Translations under genes and position numbers: made by a program
Part shown: piece after piece, positions 15,832 through 24,103 of the stretch
Position numbering within the stretch: the stretch's first letter is position 1
How the letters are laid out: each line of letters begins with the position of its first letter
Source of the DNA: an uncultured Collinsella sp.
GTDB lineage: Bacteria > Actinomycetota > Coriobacteriia > Coriobacteriales > Coriobacteriaceae
DNA: 64,000 nucleotides
NCBI GenBank assembly: GCA_900545745.1
Contig: URAD01000003.1
Coordinates: 23,976-87,975, forward strand
Direction: 5' to 3'
The notes under the pieces: generated by a model
Databases searched by the model: none
The model's input: only the letters and a program-made list of their open reading frames with translations
What the model was told of the DNA's origin: nothing

Positions 15832-15937
15832 AGGCGGTCCAAATAGCAGATAAATGGCCATACTTAAATCGATTCATAGGGCTGGATTACTCTGAATCCG
15901 CAACCTATGCAACCGTTCATCCCTAAAAATCAGCCGT

Positions 15938-16555
15938 TCACCCGAGCGGCTTTTCAAAATCGGGGATACGTGGGTGCCAACGGCGCGAGGCGTCGTCGAC
16001 AAACAACGGCGCATAGAACATGCGATTGAGCGCGGCGGCAACGGTGCGCGCCTCCAAATCGGGACGGACCTCGAGCCAGTACTGGATAAGGTTATGGTGA
16101 CCCGCGAGAGCGAAAGCCAGATACAGGTCAAGATCGGTCTCGTCAGAAAACGTTGAGCGCAGACGGTCGCGAAAATACTCATGCATAAAAACCGTAGCCT
16201 TATGCGTGAACACGGGGTCCCCGTTTTCACTGTTGAGCGCGAGCACCTTCGAACGATTGCGCTGCAGGATCTCCATACGCTTAATCATCGTCGGCGTCGG
16301 ATCGAGCTGAGCGTCACCAAAGCGCGCCTCAAGGGCAACGTCGTTAATCTCTTGCATGTTGTGGAGCAGATCGTCCTCAAATCGCTTAACAACGTCGTCA
16401 ACAGAACGATAGCAGCGGTAAAACGTCGATTTCGAGGTGTGCGCGAGCCTCAGCACATCGGTCACCTTGATCGCCTGCACCGGCGTCGTCCCCATAAGTT
16501 CAAAGACGGCATCCTCGATCCGTGAAGCGATATCGTTTTGAGCGTTCAGCGGCAT
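15938..16555 (-). CDS. TetR-family transcriptional regulator
   Basis: 205 residues. The N-terminal helix-turn-helix (VFELMGTTPVQAIKVTDVLRLAHTSKSTFYRCY, about 17-50) is TetR-like; the C-terminal ligand domain is not conserved. Given its place upstream of the acyl operon and after the phosphopantetheinyl transferase, it probably controls one or both, in response to an acyl ligand. It starts 28 bp after the transferase stop and ends in a strong terminator. Family assignment is clear, target inferred. Confidence 0.83.
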   Translation of the reverse strand: MPLNAQNDIASRIEDAVFELMGTTPVQAIKVTDVLRLAHTSKSTFYRCYRSVDDVVKRFEDDLLHNMQEINDVALEARFGDAQLDPTPTMIKRMEILQRNRSKVLALNSENGDPVFTHKATVFMHEYFRDRLRSTFSDETDLDLYLAFALAGHHNLIQYWLEVRPDLEARTVAAALNRMFYAPLFVDDASRRWHPRIPDFEKPLG

Positions 16556-16583
16556 AGCGGCCTCCCCTATTAGCGATTGGCTC

Positions 16584-17222
16584 CTATGCTACCCGAAAGG
16601 TATGCTCCCTGAGGACGATACGAGGCATAGAGCGCGCCGCACAAGAGATGACGCAGCGACCGTATGTCACCGACGAAGTATTCCATCCACCGGGCATGCC
16701 ATCTTTGCGAGGGTCAATCGAAAACCCGACGCCTTCAGCCTTGAGGATGGCCTCGATACGCGTCCACGTCTGACTCAGGCGAAGATTGCGTTCTTGCAAA
16801 TTGGGGGCAGCGTTAATCCACACGCGCTCGTCGTCGTTTGCCATACGCCCAACCGCAACGGGGGCAATCTCATCGATCGCCTCGATATCCACGCCAATAG
16901 GTCCTCCGACCGACCGAGCAACATCGGAAACAGCGAGGACGGCCACGCTTCCGCCATGTGAAATGGAAATAGAGGGGGCCTCCCCATCCGCAAGCTCGAT
17001 CTTGCCGAAAGCAGAACACGCAAGCTGGGTGTCGTCGAAGACACCCAGGGCGTCGCGAAGAAGCAGACCCACGCCTGCAGCTTCTCTCCGAGACGCAATT
17101 GGGAAATCCCCATTGGAGGCACGTAAGGCATAGCGTCCCGCGATTGATGCCATATCAACGGTCTCGCCGGGATCGATCGCTGAAACGTCAACGAGATGCA
17201 CGGTTATGTTCAAAATGGTCAA
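16584..17222 (-). CDS. Sfp-type 4'-phosphopantetheinyl transferase
   Basis: 212 residues. Sfp-family signatures are ISISHGG (85-91), GVDIEAID with Mg ligands D112 and E114, and WTRIEAILKAEG, the variant of W(S/T)xKEA with E157 and K161. It moves phosphopantetheine from CoA to a serine of a carrier protein. The usual KEA lysine is Ile-flanked here, so it is a divergent member. Because an ACP with an unusual motif lies 2.8 kb downstream in a linked operon, that ACP is the likely substrate. It is the first gene of a unit with tetR. Confidence 0.85.
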   Translation of the reverse strand: MTILNITVHLVDVSAIDPGETVDMASIAGRYALRASNGDFPIASRREAAGVGLLLRDALGVFDDTQLACSAFGKIELADGEAPSISISHGGSVAVLAVSDVARSVGGPIGVDIEAIDEIAPVAVGRMANDDERVWINAAPNLQERNLRLSQTWTRIEAILKAEGVGFSIDPRKDGMPGGWNTSSVTYGRCVISCAARSMPRIVLREHTFRVA

Positions 17223-17330
17223 CCCCCACTCGATTGAGATGACAAGGCTAAACAGACACTCAGAACCACTCTTTCATGAATTGAGATACCTTTTGCCGGC
17301 GATTTGGCGACTCATTTGGTGACCAAAACA

Positions 17331-17361
17331 AAAACAGCTCAGAGACTAAGCCTCTGAGCTG
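17331..17361 (-). terminator. Terminator after tRNA-Val
   Basis: CAGCTCAGAG pairs with CTCTGAGCTG and a run of five T follows on the minus strand, nine bases after the tRNA CCA end. Confidence 0.85.
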
Positions 17362-17369
17362 CGAACATT

Positions 17370-17444
17370 TGGTGGGCGTTAGAAGATTTGAACTTCTGAC
17401 CTCTTCCGTGTCAGGGAAGCGCTCTCCCCCTGAGCTAAACGCCC
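17370..17444 (-). tRNA. tRNA-Val (GAC)
   Basis: Complete cloverleaf with a 7-bp acceptor stem, anticodon loop CTGACAC and an encoded CCA end. Follows tRNA-Gly in the same unit by four bases. Confidence 0.95.
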
Positions 17445-17447
17445 AAA

Positions 17448-17523
17448 TGGAGCGGACAACGGGGCTCGAACCCGCGACCCCAACCTTGGCAAGGTTGTGC
17501 TCTACCAACTGAGCCATGTCCGC
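17448..17523 (-). tRNA. tRNA-Gly (GCC), copy 1
   Basis: Complete cloverleaf, anticodon loop TTGCCAA, encoded CCA. Identical to two further copies within 500 bp. Preceded by its own promoter. Confidence 0.95.
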
Positions 17524-17535
17524 CTGCAAGGATTT

Positions 17536-17584
17536 AATATACGGGATGATCCACCCTAATGCAAGAACTATTTTCGAATAATTT
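17536..17584 (-). promoter_or_regulatory. tRNA promoter for Gly-Val
   Basis: Minus strand: TTGCAT (17559-17564), 17 bp, TATATT (17536-17541). Upstream of the -35 lies a 14-of-18 match to the AT-rich palindrome found at the two other tRNA promoters. The predicted start is about six bases from the tRNA 5' end. Confidence 0.7.
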
Positions 17585-17619
17585 GAAAAAAGTTCGAGCC
17601 CAGGCGATGGGTACGAACA

Positions 17620-17645
17620 AGCCCGGCTACCGTAGTAGCCGGGCT
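17620..17645 (-). repeat. Hairpin between tRNA-Gly copy 2 and the next promoter
   Basis: AGCCCGGCTA pairs with TAGCCGGGCT around a 6-base loop. The following bases are only moderately T-rich, so it may terminate weakly the Gly-Cys-Gly unit. Confidence 0.6.
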
Positions 17646-17653
17646 GTTGCGCT

Positions 17654-17729
17654 TGGAGCGGACAACGGGGCTCGAACCCGCGACCCCAACCTTGGCAAGG
17701 TTGTGCTCTACCAACTGAGCCATGTCCGC
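17654..17729 (-). tRNA. tRNA-Gly (GCC), copy 2
   Basis: Same sequence as copy 1, with encoded CCA. Last tRNA of the upstream unit Gly-Cys-Gly. Confidence 0.95.
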
Positions 17730-17771
17730 ATATGTAAAACAAAACGGGCACCGGAGCGCCCGGATGTTGCC

Positions 17772-17845
17772 TGGAGGCGAAGCCCGGATTCGAACCGGGG
17801 GTAAAGGCTTTGCAGGCCTCTGCCTTACCACTTGGCCACTTCGCC
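17772..17845 (-). tRNA. tRNA-Cys (GCA)
   Basis: Cloverleaf with anticodon loop CTGCAAA and encoded CCA; lies between two tRNA-Gly copies. Confidence 0.95.
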
Positions 17846-17880
17846 GAAAAAGGACCGCTTGAGACGGTCCGGAAATGCAA

Positions 17881-17956
17881 TGGAGCGGACAACGGGGCTC
17901 GAACCCGCGACCCCAACCTTGGCAAGGTTGTGCTCTACCAACTGAGCCATGTCCGC
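17881..17956 (-). tRNA. tRNA-Gly (GCC), copy 3
   Basis: Same sequence as copies 1 and 2, first gene of the Gly-Cys-Gly unit, with encoded CCA. Confidence 0.95.
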
Positions 17957-17968
17957 TTGCGGGTTATT

Positions 17969-18017
17969 AATTTACGCGAGTTGTCCTAAAGACGCAAGTA
18001 CTTTTTTCAAAAAAGTT
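17969..18017 (-). promoter_or_regulatory. tRNA promoter for Gly-Cys-Gly
   Basis: Minus strand: TTGCGT (17992-17997), 17 bp, TAAATT (17969-17974). The 18-mer ACTTTTTTCAAAAAAGTT (plus-strand reading) lies two bases upstream of the -35, and is found unchanged at the tRNA-Leu promoter. Confidence 0.7.
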
Positions 18018-18061
18018 GCTCAAAGCAAGTTCATGCAGGTAAATAACGCCAAGTCAAGGCG

Positions 18062-18808
18062 CTATGCGCACGATTCCAATGCTGAGCCAAACAGCTTCAC
18101 CATCCGAACGCGTGTGCCGGCACCATCCGTGCGCCGGGCAACCTCAACATTATCGACGAGCATGCGCATGAGCTTGATACCACGTCCGCGCTCCTCGGAT
18201 GCCACCGGCTCGCTCGCCCCATCGATAGAATAGCCGGCACCTCGATCAAGCACCTCAACCACAACGCGATCGCCATAGGCTTGAACCGTCAGGACGCACC
18301 CGATACCGCCCGCATGGTCATAGGCATTACCCAGCGCCTCCCCCGACGCCAATGCGACATCGTAGCGCTCGTCACGGCGCAACGGAAGCGATTCAAGGAG
18401 TTCGGCGATGCGATGTCGGTAGTATGGAAGATTCTCGATACCCTGACGGACCTCGACGCTCTTACTCCAGCGAGGCAGCTCCCCCACCGGAATGGCAGGA
18501 ATCGACTCCCGCGCCGGGCCCGCGACATGCAGGATGTCGACAAGTCGGGCAATTTCCAAAAAGCGAACGACCCCATCGGAGGCGTTAACGAGCGAAAGCA
18601 GTCCCTCATGCCTCATAAGCTCTCTAGCACGTGTAAGCAAAAACGCCAAACCCGTCGAGTCGATAAAGCCCACGGCCTGGCAATTGATGACAACACGACG
18701 CACGCCCCGGTCGATCAAATTATCCAACCGTCGGCGCAGTGCGGGCACCGAGGCGATGTCGATATCGCCCGGTGGCGTCAAAACCGCTATGTCATTCCAC
18801 TCATTCAT
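18062..18808 (-). CDS. STAS-HATPase fusion, partner-switching regulator
   Basis: 248 residues in two parts. Residues 1-100 form a STAS domain (anti-anti-sigma type) with a phosphorylatable serine S51 in IDSTGL. Residues 120-240 form an RsbW-like histidine-kinase ATPase domain with the N-box (E157, N161, H165), DRGAGY (188-193) and GRGIKLM (208-214). These domains are usually on separate proteins, the kinase phosphorylating the STAS partner. It follows the SpoIIE-type phosphatase gene by about 80 bp. No sigma factor is nearby. The start is the ATG giving MNEWND; a GTG 13 codons upstream is possible. Confidence 0.85.
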   Translation of the reverse strand: MNEWNDIAVLTPPGDIDIASVPALRRRLDNLIDRGVRRVVINCQAVGFIDSTGLAFLLTRARELMRHEGLLSLVNASDGVVRFLEIARLVDILHVAGPARESIPAIPVGELPRWSKSVEVRQGIENLPYYRHRIAELLESLPLRRDERYDVALASGEALGNAYDHAGGIGCVLTVQAYGDRVVVEVLDRGAGYSIDGASEPVASEERGRGIKLMRMLVDNVEVARRTDGAGTRVRMVKLFGSALESCA

Positions 18809-18889
18809 ACGACCATGGTTCCCCAAAAGAGCTCGCTCGATGCACACGTATCTGCAACCGCGCAGATTTCGCCCGTCAGGCGTCGTGAC

Positions 18890-21235
18890 CTACGATCGAC
18901 CCCGTAAAAACTCAAGGGAAACCAGCGCGATGTCATCGTTCAGCGCCGACTCGGTAAAGCGGTCAAGCTCGCCCAAGACCTTGCCGCAGATTCCCGATAC
19001 GCCCTCACCCGAGACAGAGAGCAAAAGGTCACGAAGGCGCTGCTCGCCAAAAAAAGCACCCGAGCGATCACGTGCTTCGATTGTTCCATCGGTATACATA
19101 AATAGCATGTCACCAGGAGCGAACGTAAACACGCCCGTCTCGTAGACCATGCTCTCAAAGGCACCGATCACGCCCGATTGGCACCCAAGGAGCTCCACTT
19201 CTCCGCCTCGGGCTTCACCGCCACCAAGCGGCGTCGACGACGGCCTAATGACCATAGTGGGAGGATGTCCCGCCGAGCAATAGGTAGCGCGGCCCGCCTT
19301 AAGATCGATCTTGGCGATAAACGCCGTCACAAACGTCTCGACCCTCGAAAAGCCCATGAGCATGCTATTGAGCGAGCGTGCCATGCGGGCAGGCCCCGCA
19401 CCCTCCCAGGCATAGGCCGTCAGCGCTGTCTTGACAAGCGCCGACATCGACGCCGCCTCGATTCCCTTGCCGGATACATCACCCAAAATCATAACGGCGC
19501 AATCGTCGGGAAGTCGGACAAGCGTATAGAAGTCACCACCGACCAACGCAGAATTCGTTGCCGATAGGTATACCGAATCGGTTGCAATGCCCGGAACGTC
19601 ACCAAGCGAATTTCTCATGCCAATCTGAAGCGTCTGAGCGATATGACGCTCCTCGCGCTTTTGAGATTCGCCTTCATAAATCAGCTCAAAGTCATGCGCC
19701 AGATGCACCAGGTAGTCGTATTCAAGGTCGTCAATTGGTTCTTGGCTGCCATCACGGAGCAGCAAAGCGCGCCTCGTCGGCCCCTTGGCAACGTCGGCGG
19801 GAACGATTGCATCGTTGTTCCGCTGACCGCCGCCCTCCGAGCGAACGCGTCCCGCCTCGAAGCCGGAATCGACATAGAGGCCCTGGCACGGCAGGCCATG
19901 AGCCCTCAACCATCCGCCCATAGGCATGGATTCGTCGACGCGGGTCAAGCGCACATGCTTAAGATCATCAGCACTCGCACCGCCCAGCACCGACTGCCCA
20001 AAACCATCGGAAGCAACCCCCAAACGCGCAGCCGGTGCGGTGGTGGAAAAGAAGAGCGACTCAGGGTCTCCCGGCAGCGCCACGCGACTGCCGCCCTCAA
20101 AATCGATGACATAGGTGTCAAGACTCGCGTCATATTCCACGGGGCAGAAATGACAATTGAGCACCGTGCAGATTTCCGTCGAGACCGCTCGCGAAGCGGC
20201 AACGGGATCATCGAGATAGGTAAACAGTTCGTCGCGCAGCAAATTGAGTGAGCGGCCGAGCTCCGCCGTGCGGCGCGAACGTAAGCTCGACGCCATGCCG
20301 ACAAGCTGAATAGACAGGTAATCGCAGATGACCTCGAGTACGTTAACGTCATAGGCAAGTGGCGCCTGGGGACGTTTCCAGCCAACTTCCAACACGCCAA
20401 GGACCTGCGTGCCGTAAAACACGGGAAGACAGATCTCGCTGCGATACGGGGGCATATCCTGCACGCGCAGCAGGTGCTTGGAACGATTATCCAGATCCAT
20501 GAACATGCCCGAGGCGACTCGATCGCCCTCAAGGTCCTGCTGGATCGATAGACGACAAGCGCGCGACTCACGAAGCACGTACGTCGGAATGCCAGCGCCA
20601 TAGGGCATGAACTCGGGCAGATAGCTGTCCTCAAGTTCCTTGGAAACACCACGGAGCTTAAAACCGCCGCTCTCGGAAAAATAGATGGCGGCGCCCGATG
20701 CATCGAGCGTTCCGACAAGCTGATTCAAAACGGTGTCGAGCAAGCTGGGAAGCTCATCGGAGCCAACGGTACTCATAATGACCGAAAGCGTGCCCGAGAG
20801 GCGCTTATTCGCCACCCTGAGCTCCGAAAGAGCACGCTTGAGCTGGCGGTCGTGTGAATGCTGTTCTTCGATGCTGTGGAGCGCCACCAGAACGCGCGGC
20901 GCACGGCGACCAAAGATGCGAGGCGGTGTAACCGAGCCGGCGCGAACGAGAACGGGAATAAAGGAGCCGTCACTCAGCTTGAGCATCAACTCGCTCTCAG
21001 CTCCATTGGTCTCAAATGGAAGACGGTGCTCCGTCGCGCGCTCAAATGCCGACGAGTACAAGAGATCTTTAACGTCTCCGTTGATCACATCGGAGCGTTC
21101 CTCGCACATCAAGTCGAGCAAACGATTATTCACGTGCAAAATGGTTCCATCGAGCTCGCAGATGATGACCGCATCGCTCGTGATCTCGACCAACTGGGCG
21201 ACGTCTGCCCACTCGTTGCGCTCAAGCGTTTCCAT
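18890..21235 (-). CDS. PAS-GAF-SpoIIE phosphatase (RsbU/RsbP-like)
   Basis: 781 residues. An N-terminal PAS sensor (about 10-125; VAQLVEITSDAVIICELDGTI), a GAF domain (about 160-325), a less clear middle part, and a PP2C-like SpoIIE domain (about 535-780) with GGDFY, GDVSGKG, YTDGTIEARD and NDDIALVSL metal-binding aspartates. It should dephosphorylate a STAS protein, here most likely the fusion encoded next to it. No membrane segment. The ATG with GTGAGGT is chosen; a GTG four codons upstream is the alternative. It starts only 27 bp after the tRNA-Leu terminator. Confidence 0.88.
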   Translation of the reverse strand: METLERNEWADVAQLVEITSDAVIICELDGTILHVNNRLLDLMCEERSDVINGDVKDLLYSSAFERATEHRLPFETNGAESELMLKLSDGSFIPVLVRAGSVTPPRIFGRRAPRVLVALHSIEEQHSHDRQLKRALSELRVANKRLSGTLSVIMSTVGSDELPSLLDTVLNQLVGTLDASGAAIYFSESGGFKLRGVSKELEDSYLPEFMPYGAGIPTYVLRESRACRLSIQQDLEGDRVASGMFMDLDNRSKHLLRVQDMPPYRSEICLPVFYGTQVLGVLEVGWKRPQAPLAYDVNVLEVICDYLSIQLVGMASSLRSRRTAELGRSLNLLRDELFTYLDDPVAASRAVSTEICTVLNCHFCPVEYDASLDTYVIDFEGGSRVALPGDPESLFFSTTAPAARLGVASDGFGQSVLGGASADDLKHVRLTRVDESMPMGGWLRAHGLPCQGLYVDSGFEAGRVRSEGGGQRNNDAIVPADVAKGPTRRALLLRDGSQEPIDDLEYDYLVHLAHDFELIYEGESQKREERHIAQTLQIGMRNSLGDVPGIATDSVYLSATNSALVGGDFYTLVRLPDDCAVMILGDVSGKGIEAASMSALVKTALTAYAWEGAGPARMARSLNSMLMGFSRVETFVTAFIAKIDLKAGRATYCSAGHPPTMVIRPSSTPLGGGEARGGEVELLGCQSGVIGAFESMVYETGVFTFAPGDMLFMYTDGTIEARDRSGAFFGEQRLRDLLLSVSGEGVSGICGKVLGELDRFTESALNDDIALVSLEFLRGRS

Positions 21236-21261
21236 CGTGAACCTCACCGTCTATCGGTAAC

Positions 21262-21283
21262 AAAAAAGCCTCCGGAGAGGCTT
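21262..21283 (-). terminator. Terminator after tRNA-Leu, just upstream of the SpoIIE-like gene
   Basis: AAGCCTC pairs with GAGGCTT around a 4-base loop and is followed by six T on the minus strand. The next start codon is 26 bp downstream. Confidence 0.8.
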
Positions 21284-21294
21284 CTCAAATGCGA

Positions 21295-21384
21295 TGGTGT
21301 CGGAGGCGGGACTTGAACCCGCATGACCAAAAAGCGGTCACTAGCACCTCAAGCTAGCGCGTCTGCCAATTCCGCCACTCCGAC
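21295..21384 (-). tRNA. tRNA-Leu (GAG)
   Basis: 90 bases with the long variable arm of class II tRNAs, anticodon loop TTGAGGT, encoded CCA. Confidence 0.95.
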
Positions 21385-21441
21385 ATGCTATGTTGTTGAT
21401 TCGCAGTTCGTTTTGTTGGACCCGCGCGTTCAACAAGAAGA

Positions 21442-21490
21442 TAATAACCTATGATTCGAGAACTGTGCAAGCACTTTTTTCAAAAAAGTT
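21442..21490 (-). promoter_or_regulatory. tRNA-Leu promoter
   Basis: Minus strand: TTGCAC (21465-21470), 17 bp, TTATTA (21442-21447). The palindromic 18-mer ACTTTTTTCAAAAAAGTT (21473-21490) again lies two bases upstream of the -35, as at the tRNA-Gly promoter. Confidence 0.65.
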
Positions 21491-21527
21491 TACGAATTTG
21501 TAAATGCGCAGGTAAATGGGTCCGTCC

Positions 21528-21652
21528 GGACCAAGACGAGGTTGCTTTCCAACGCGTCCTCGGGCATGCGGCATAATTTTGATCCGCGCTTCGCGCTACA
21601 AAATAATGCCGCGCCCTGCGGAATGCGTTGGAAAGCAACCTCGTCTTGGTCC
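21528..21652. repeat. Triple-nested inverted repeat, 28-bp perfect outer arms
   Basis: Outer arms 21528-21555 and 21625-21652 are perfect. A middle pair (GCGGCATAATTTT, 21568-21580, and 21600-21612) matches 12 of 13. The tip carries GCGC/GCGC. The whole 125 bp can fold into one long hairpin. It is immediately followed by a 14-bp perfect palindrome GGAGTACGTACTCC (21655-21668). Confidence 0.9.
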
Positions 21653-21713
21653 TAGGAGTACGTACTCCATGCACAGTTCTCAAACATGTTCTGGGGGCTG
21701 ATATAAATTTGGT

Positions 21714-21768
21714 GGCTCGGCTTTGCCGAGCCCTTATATGGGGAGGCCGGAGCTAAAGCTCCGGCCTC
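21714..21768. repeat. Two compact hairpins in tandem
   Basis: GGCTCGGC/GCCGAGCC (21714-21721, 21725-21732) and GAGGCCGGAGCT/AGCTCCGGCCTC (21743-21754, 21757-21768). The second is a 12-bp perfect stem with two central bases. No long T-tract follows either. Confidence 0.75.
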
Positions 21769-21833
21769 GCTATCTTTCCCGTTAGATTAAGTGAGCGATC
21801 AAGGAATCGCCCCCCCCCTGCAGTGGTAACACA

Positions 21834-21965
21834 GGGCCCGTGCTGGACTTAGTTTTCAGAACATTCCGCAGACCAGGAAACCCCCTTATCCGCGGCTCCG
21901 AAGGAGCAGGATAAGGGGGTTTCCATGGTCGAGGACGTTCTGAAAACTAAGTCCAGCGCGGGCCC
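21834..21965. repeat. Triple-nested inverted repeat after oppF, 29-bp outer arms
   Basis: Outer arms 21834-21862 and 21937-21965 match 28 of 29. Inner arms GGAAACCCCCTTATCC (21876-21891) and 21909-21924 are perfect over 16, and GCTCC/GGAGC forms a third stem at the tip. It begins 16 bp after the oppF stop, so it ends the opp transcript, but no U-run follows. Confidence 0.9.
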
Positions 21966-21981
21966 GGACGATAACAACCGG

Positions 21982-23009
<1,028 letters not shown>

Positions 23010-23010
<1 letters not shown>

Positions 23011-24101
23011 TACGCCTCGCCTCCCTTCTTGGAATCCTTGCGCGTACGGGACGTCTCAGGAGCGTTCTTGAGAAACTCGGGGTCACCGGAGTAGTGGCAC
23101 GCAGAGTAATGACCAGACTCGGTGACAACGCGCTCGGGGCGCTGCTTGCGGCACTTATCGGTCGCATAGGGACAACGAGGCGAGAACACGCAGCCCTCGG
23201 GCAGGTTCATGAGCGAAGGCGGGTTGCCGTGAATCGGCGTAAGCGGCTTCTTCTCTTCGATGGCCTGCTCCGGGATGGAGCGGATAAGGCCCCAGGTGTA
23301 GGGGTGGCGGCTCTCGTAGAAGATTTCCTCAGCAGTACCGAACTCGACGGGACGGCCGGCGTACATAACCATGATCTTATCGGCCATATCGGCAACGACG
23401 CCCAGGTCATGGGTAATCATGATGATGGCGTTGCCGTTCTTCTCCTGCATTTCCTGCATAAGCTCAATAATCTGAGCCTGGATGGTAACGTCCAGAGCAG
23501 TCGTGGGCTCGTCGGCAATCAGAATATCGGGATCGCAGGCAAGAGCCATGGCAATCATGACGCGCTGACGCATACCGCCAGAGAACTGGTGCGGATACTC
23601 ATTGACGCGCTTCTCGGGCTCGGGAATGCCAACGAGGTCCAAAAGCTCGGTGGCGCGCTTGAGCGCCTCCTGCTTGGAGTAGCCACGGTGCAGACGAAGG
23701 CCCTCGCCCACCTGCTTGCCGATCTTATAGACCGGGTTCAAGGAGGTCATAGGATCCTGGAAGATCATCGCGATATCGTTGCCGCGAATGTGCTGCATCT
23801 CTTCCTCGGTCATCTCGAGGATGGAGCGGCCGCGATAGCGAACGTCACCGCCCTCGATCTTTCCCGGAGGCATCGAGATAAGGCCCATGATGGTCATGGC
23901 GGTCACGGACTTACCGGAGCCGGATTCACCGACGACTCCCAGGGTCTCGCCGCGATCGAGCGTGTAGGAGACACCGTCGACAGCGCGAACGACGCCATCC
24001 TCGGTGTGGAAATACATCTTAAGGTCATCGACCTCGAGCAGATGCTGGCCCTCGGGAACCGGCTGGTCCTTCAGGTCCACATAGTTCTTGTTCTTCTTCA
24101 T
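23010..24101 (-). CDS. oppD: Oligopeptide ABC transporter, ATP-binding subunit D
   Basis: 363 residues with Walker A GESGSGKS, signature FSGGMRQRVMIAMAL, Walker B ILIADEPTTALD and the C-terminal FSPRCPYATDKCRKQRP segment of the oligopeptide subfamily. It pairs with OppF on the cytoplasmic face. It starts two bases after oppC. Substrate (peptide or other) cannot be told from the ATPase. Confidence 0.93.
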
Positions 24102-24103
24102 CC

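Larger units (their letters stand above)
15596..15937. other. 342-bp regulatory gap between tetR and the acyl operon
   Basis: Holds the tetR terminator, a second hairpin with its T-run on the plus strand, and small palindromes near the thiolase start. The operon promoter must lie between the terminator and the start codon, within about 190 bp. I do not see a convincing consensus promoter. Confidence 0.6.
21385..21981. other. 597-bp gene-free field of inverted repeats
   Basis: Between the tRNA-Leu promoter and oppF lie five inverted repeats in tandem, each entered separately where large, plus a 9-C homopolymer (21810-21818). Short open frames exist only because the palindromes are GC-rich; none has a ribosome site. 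Confidence 0.7.

Noticed and set aside
17448..17956. A CRISPR-like array from the 76-base repeats
   Set aside because: The repeats are tRNA-Gly genes with complete cloverleaf structure and CCA ends.
21810..21818. Nine-C homopolymer as a phase-variation tract
   Set aside because: It lies outside any gene or clear promoter; more likely neutral, or a place for sequencing error.
21480..21981. An insertion-sequence or MITE remnant
   Set aside because: No transposase fragments and no target duplications; the inverted repeats here do not share sequence with each other or with those elsewhere in the window.
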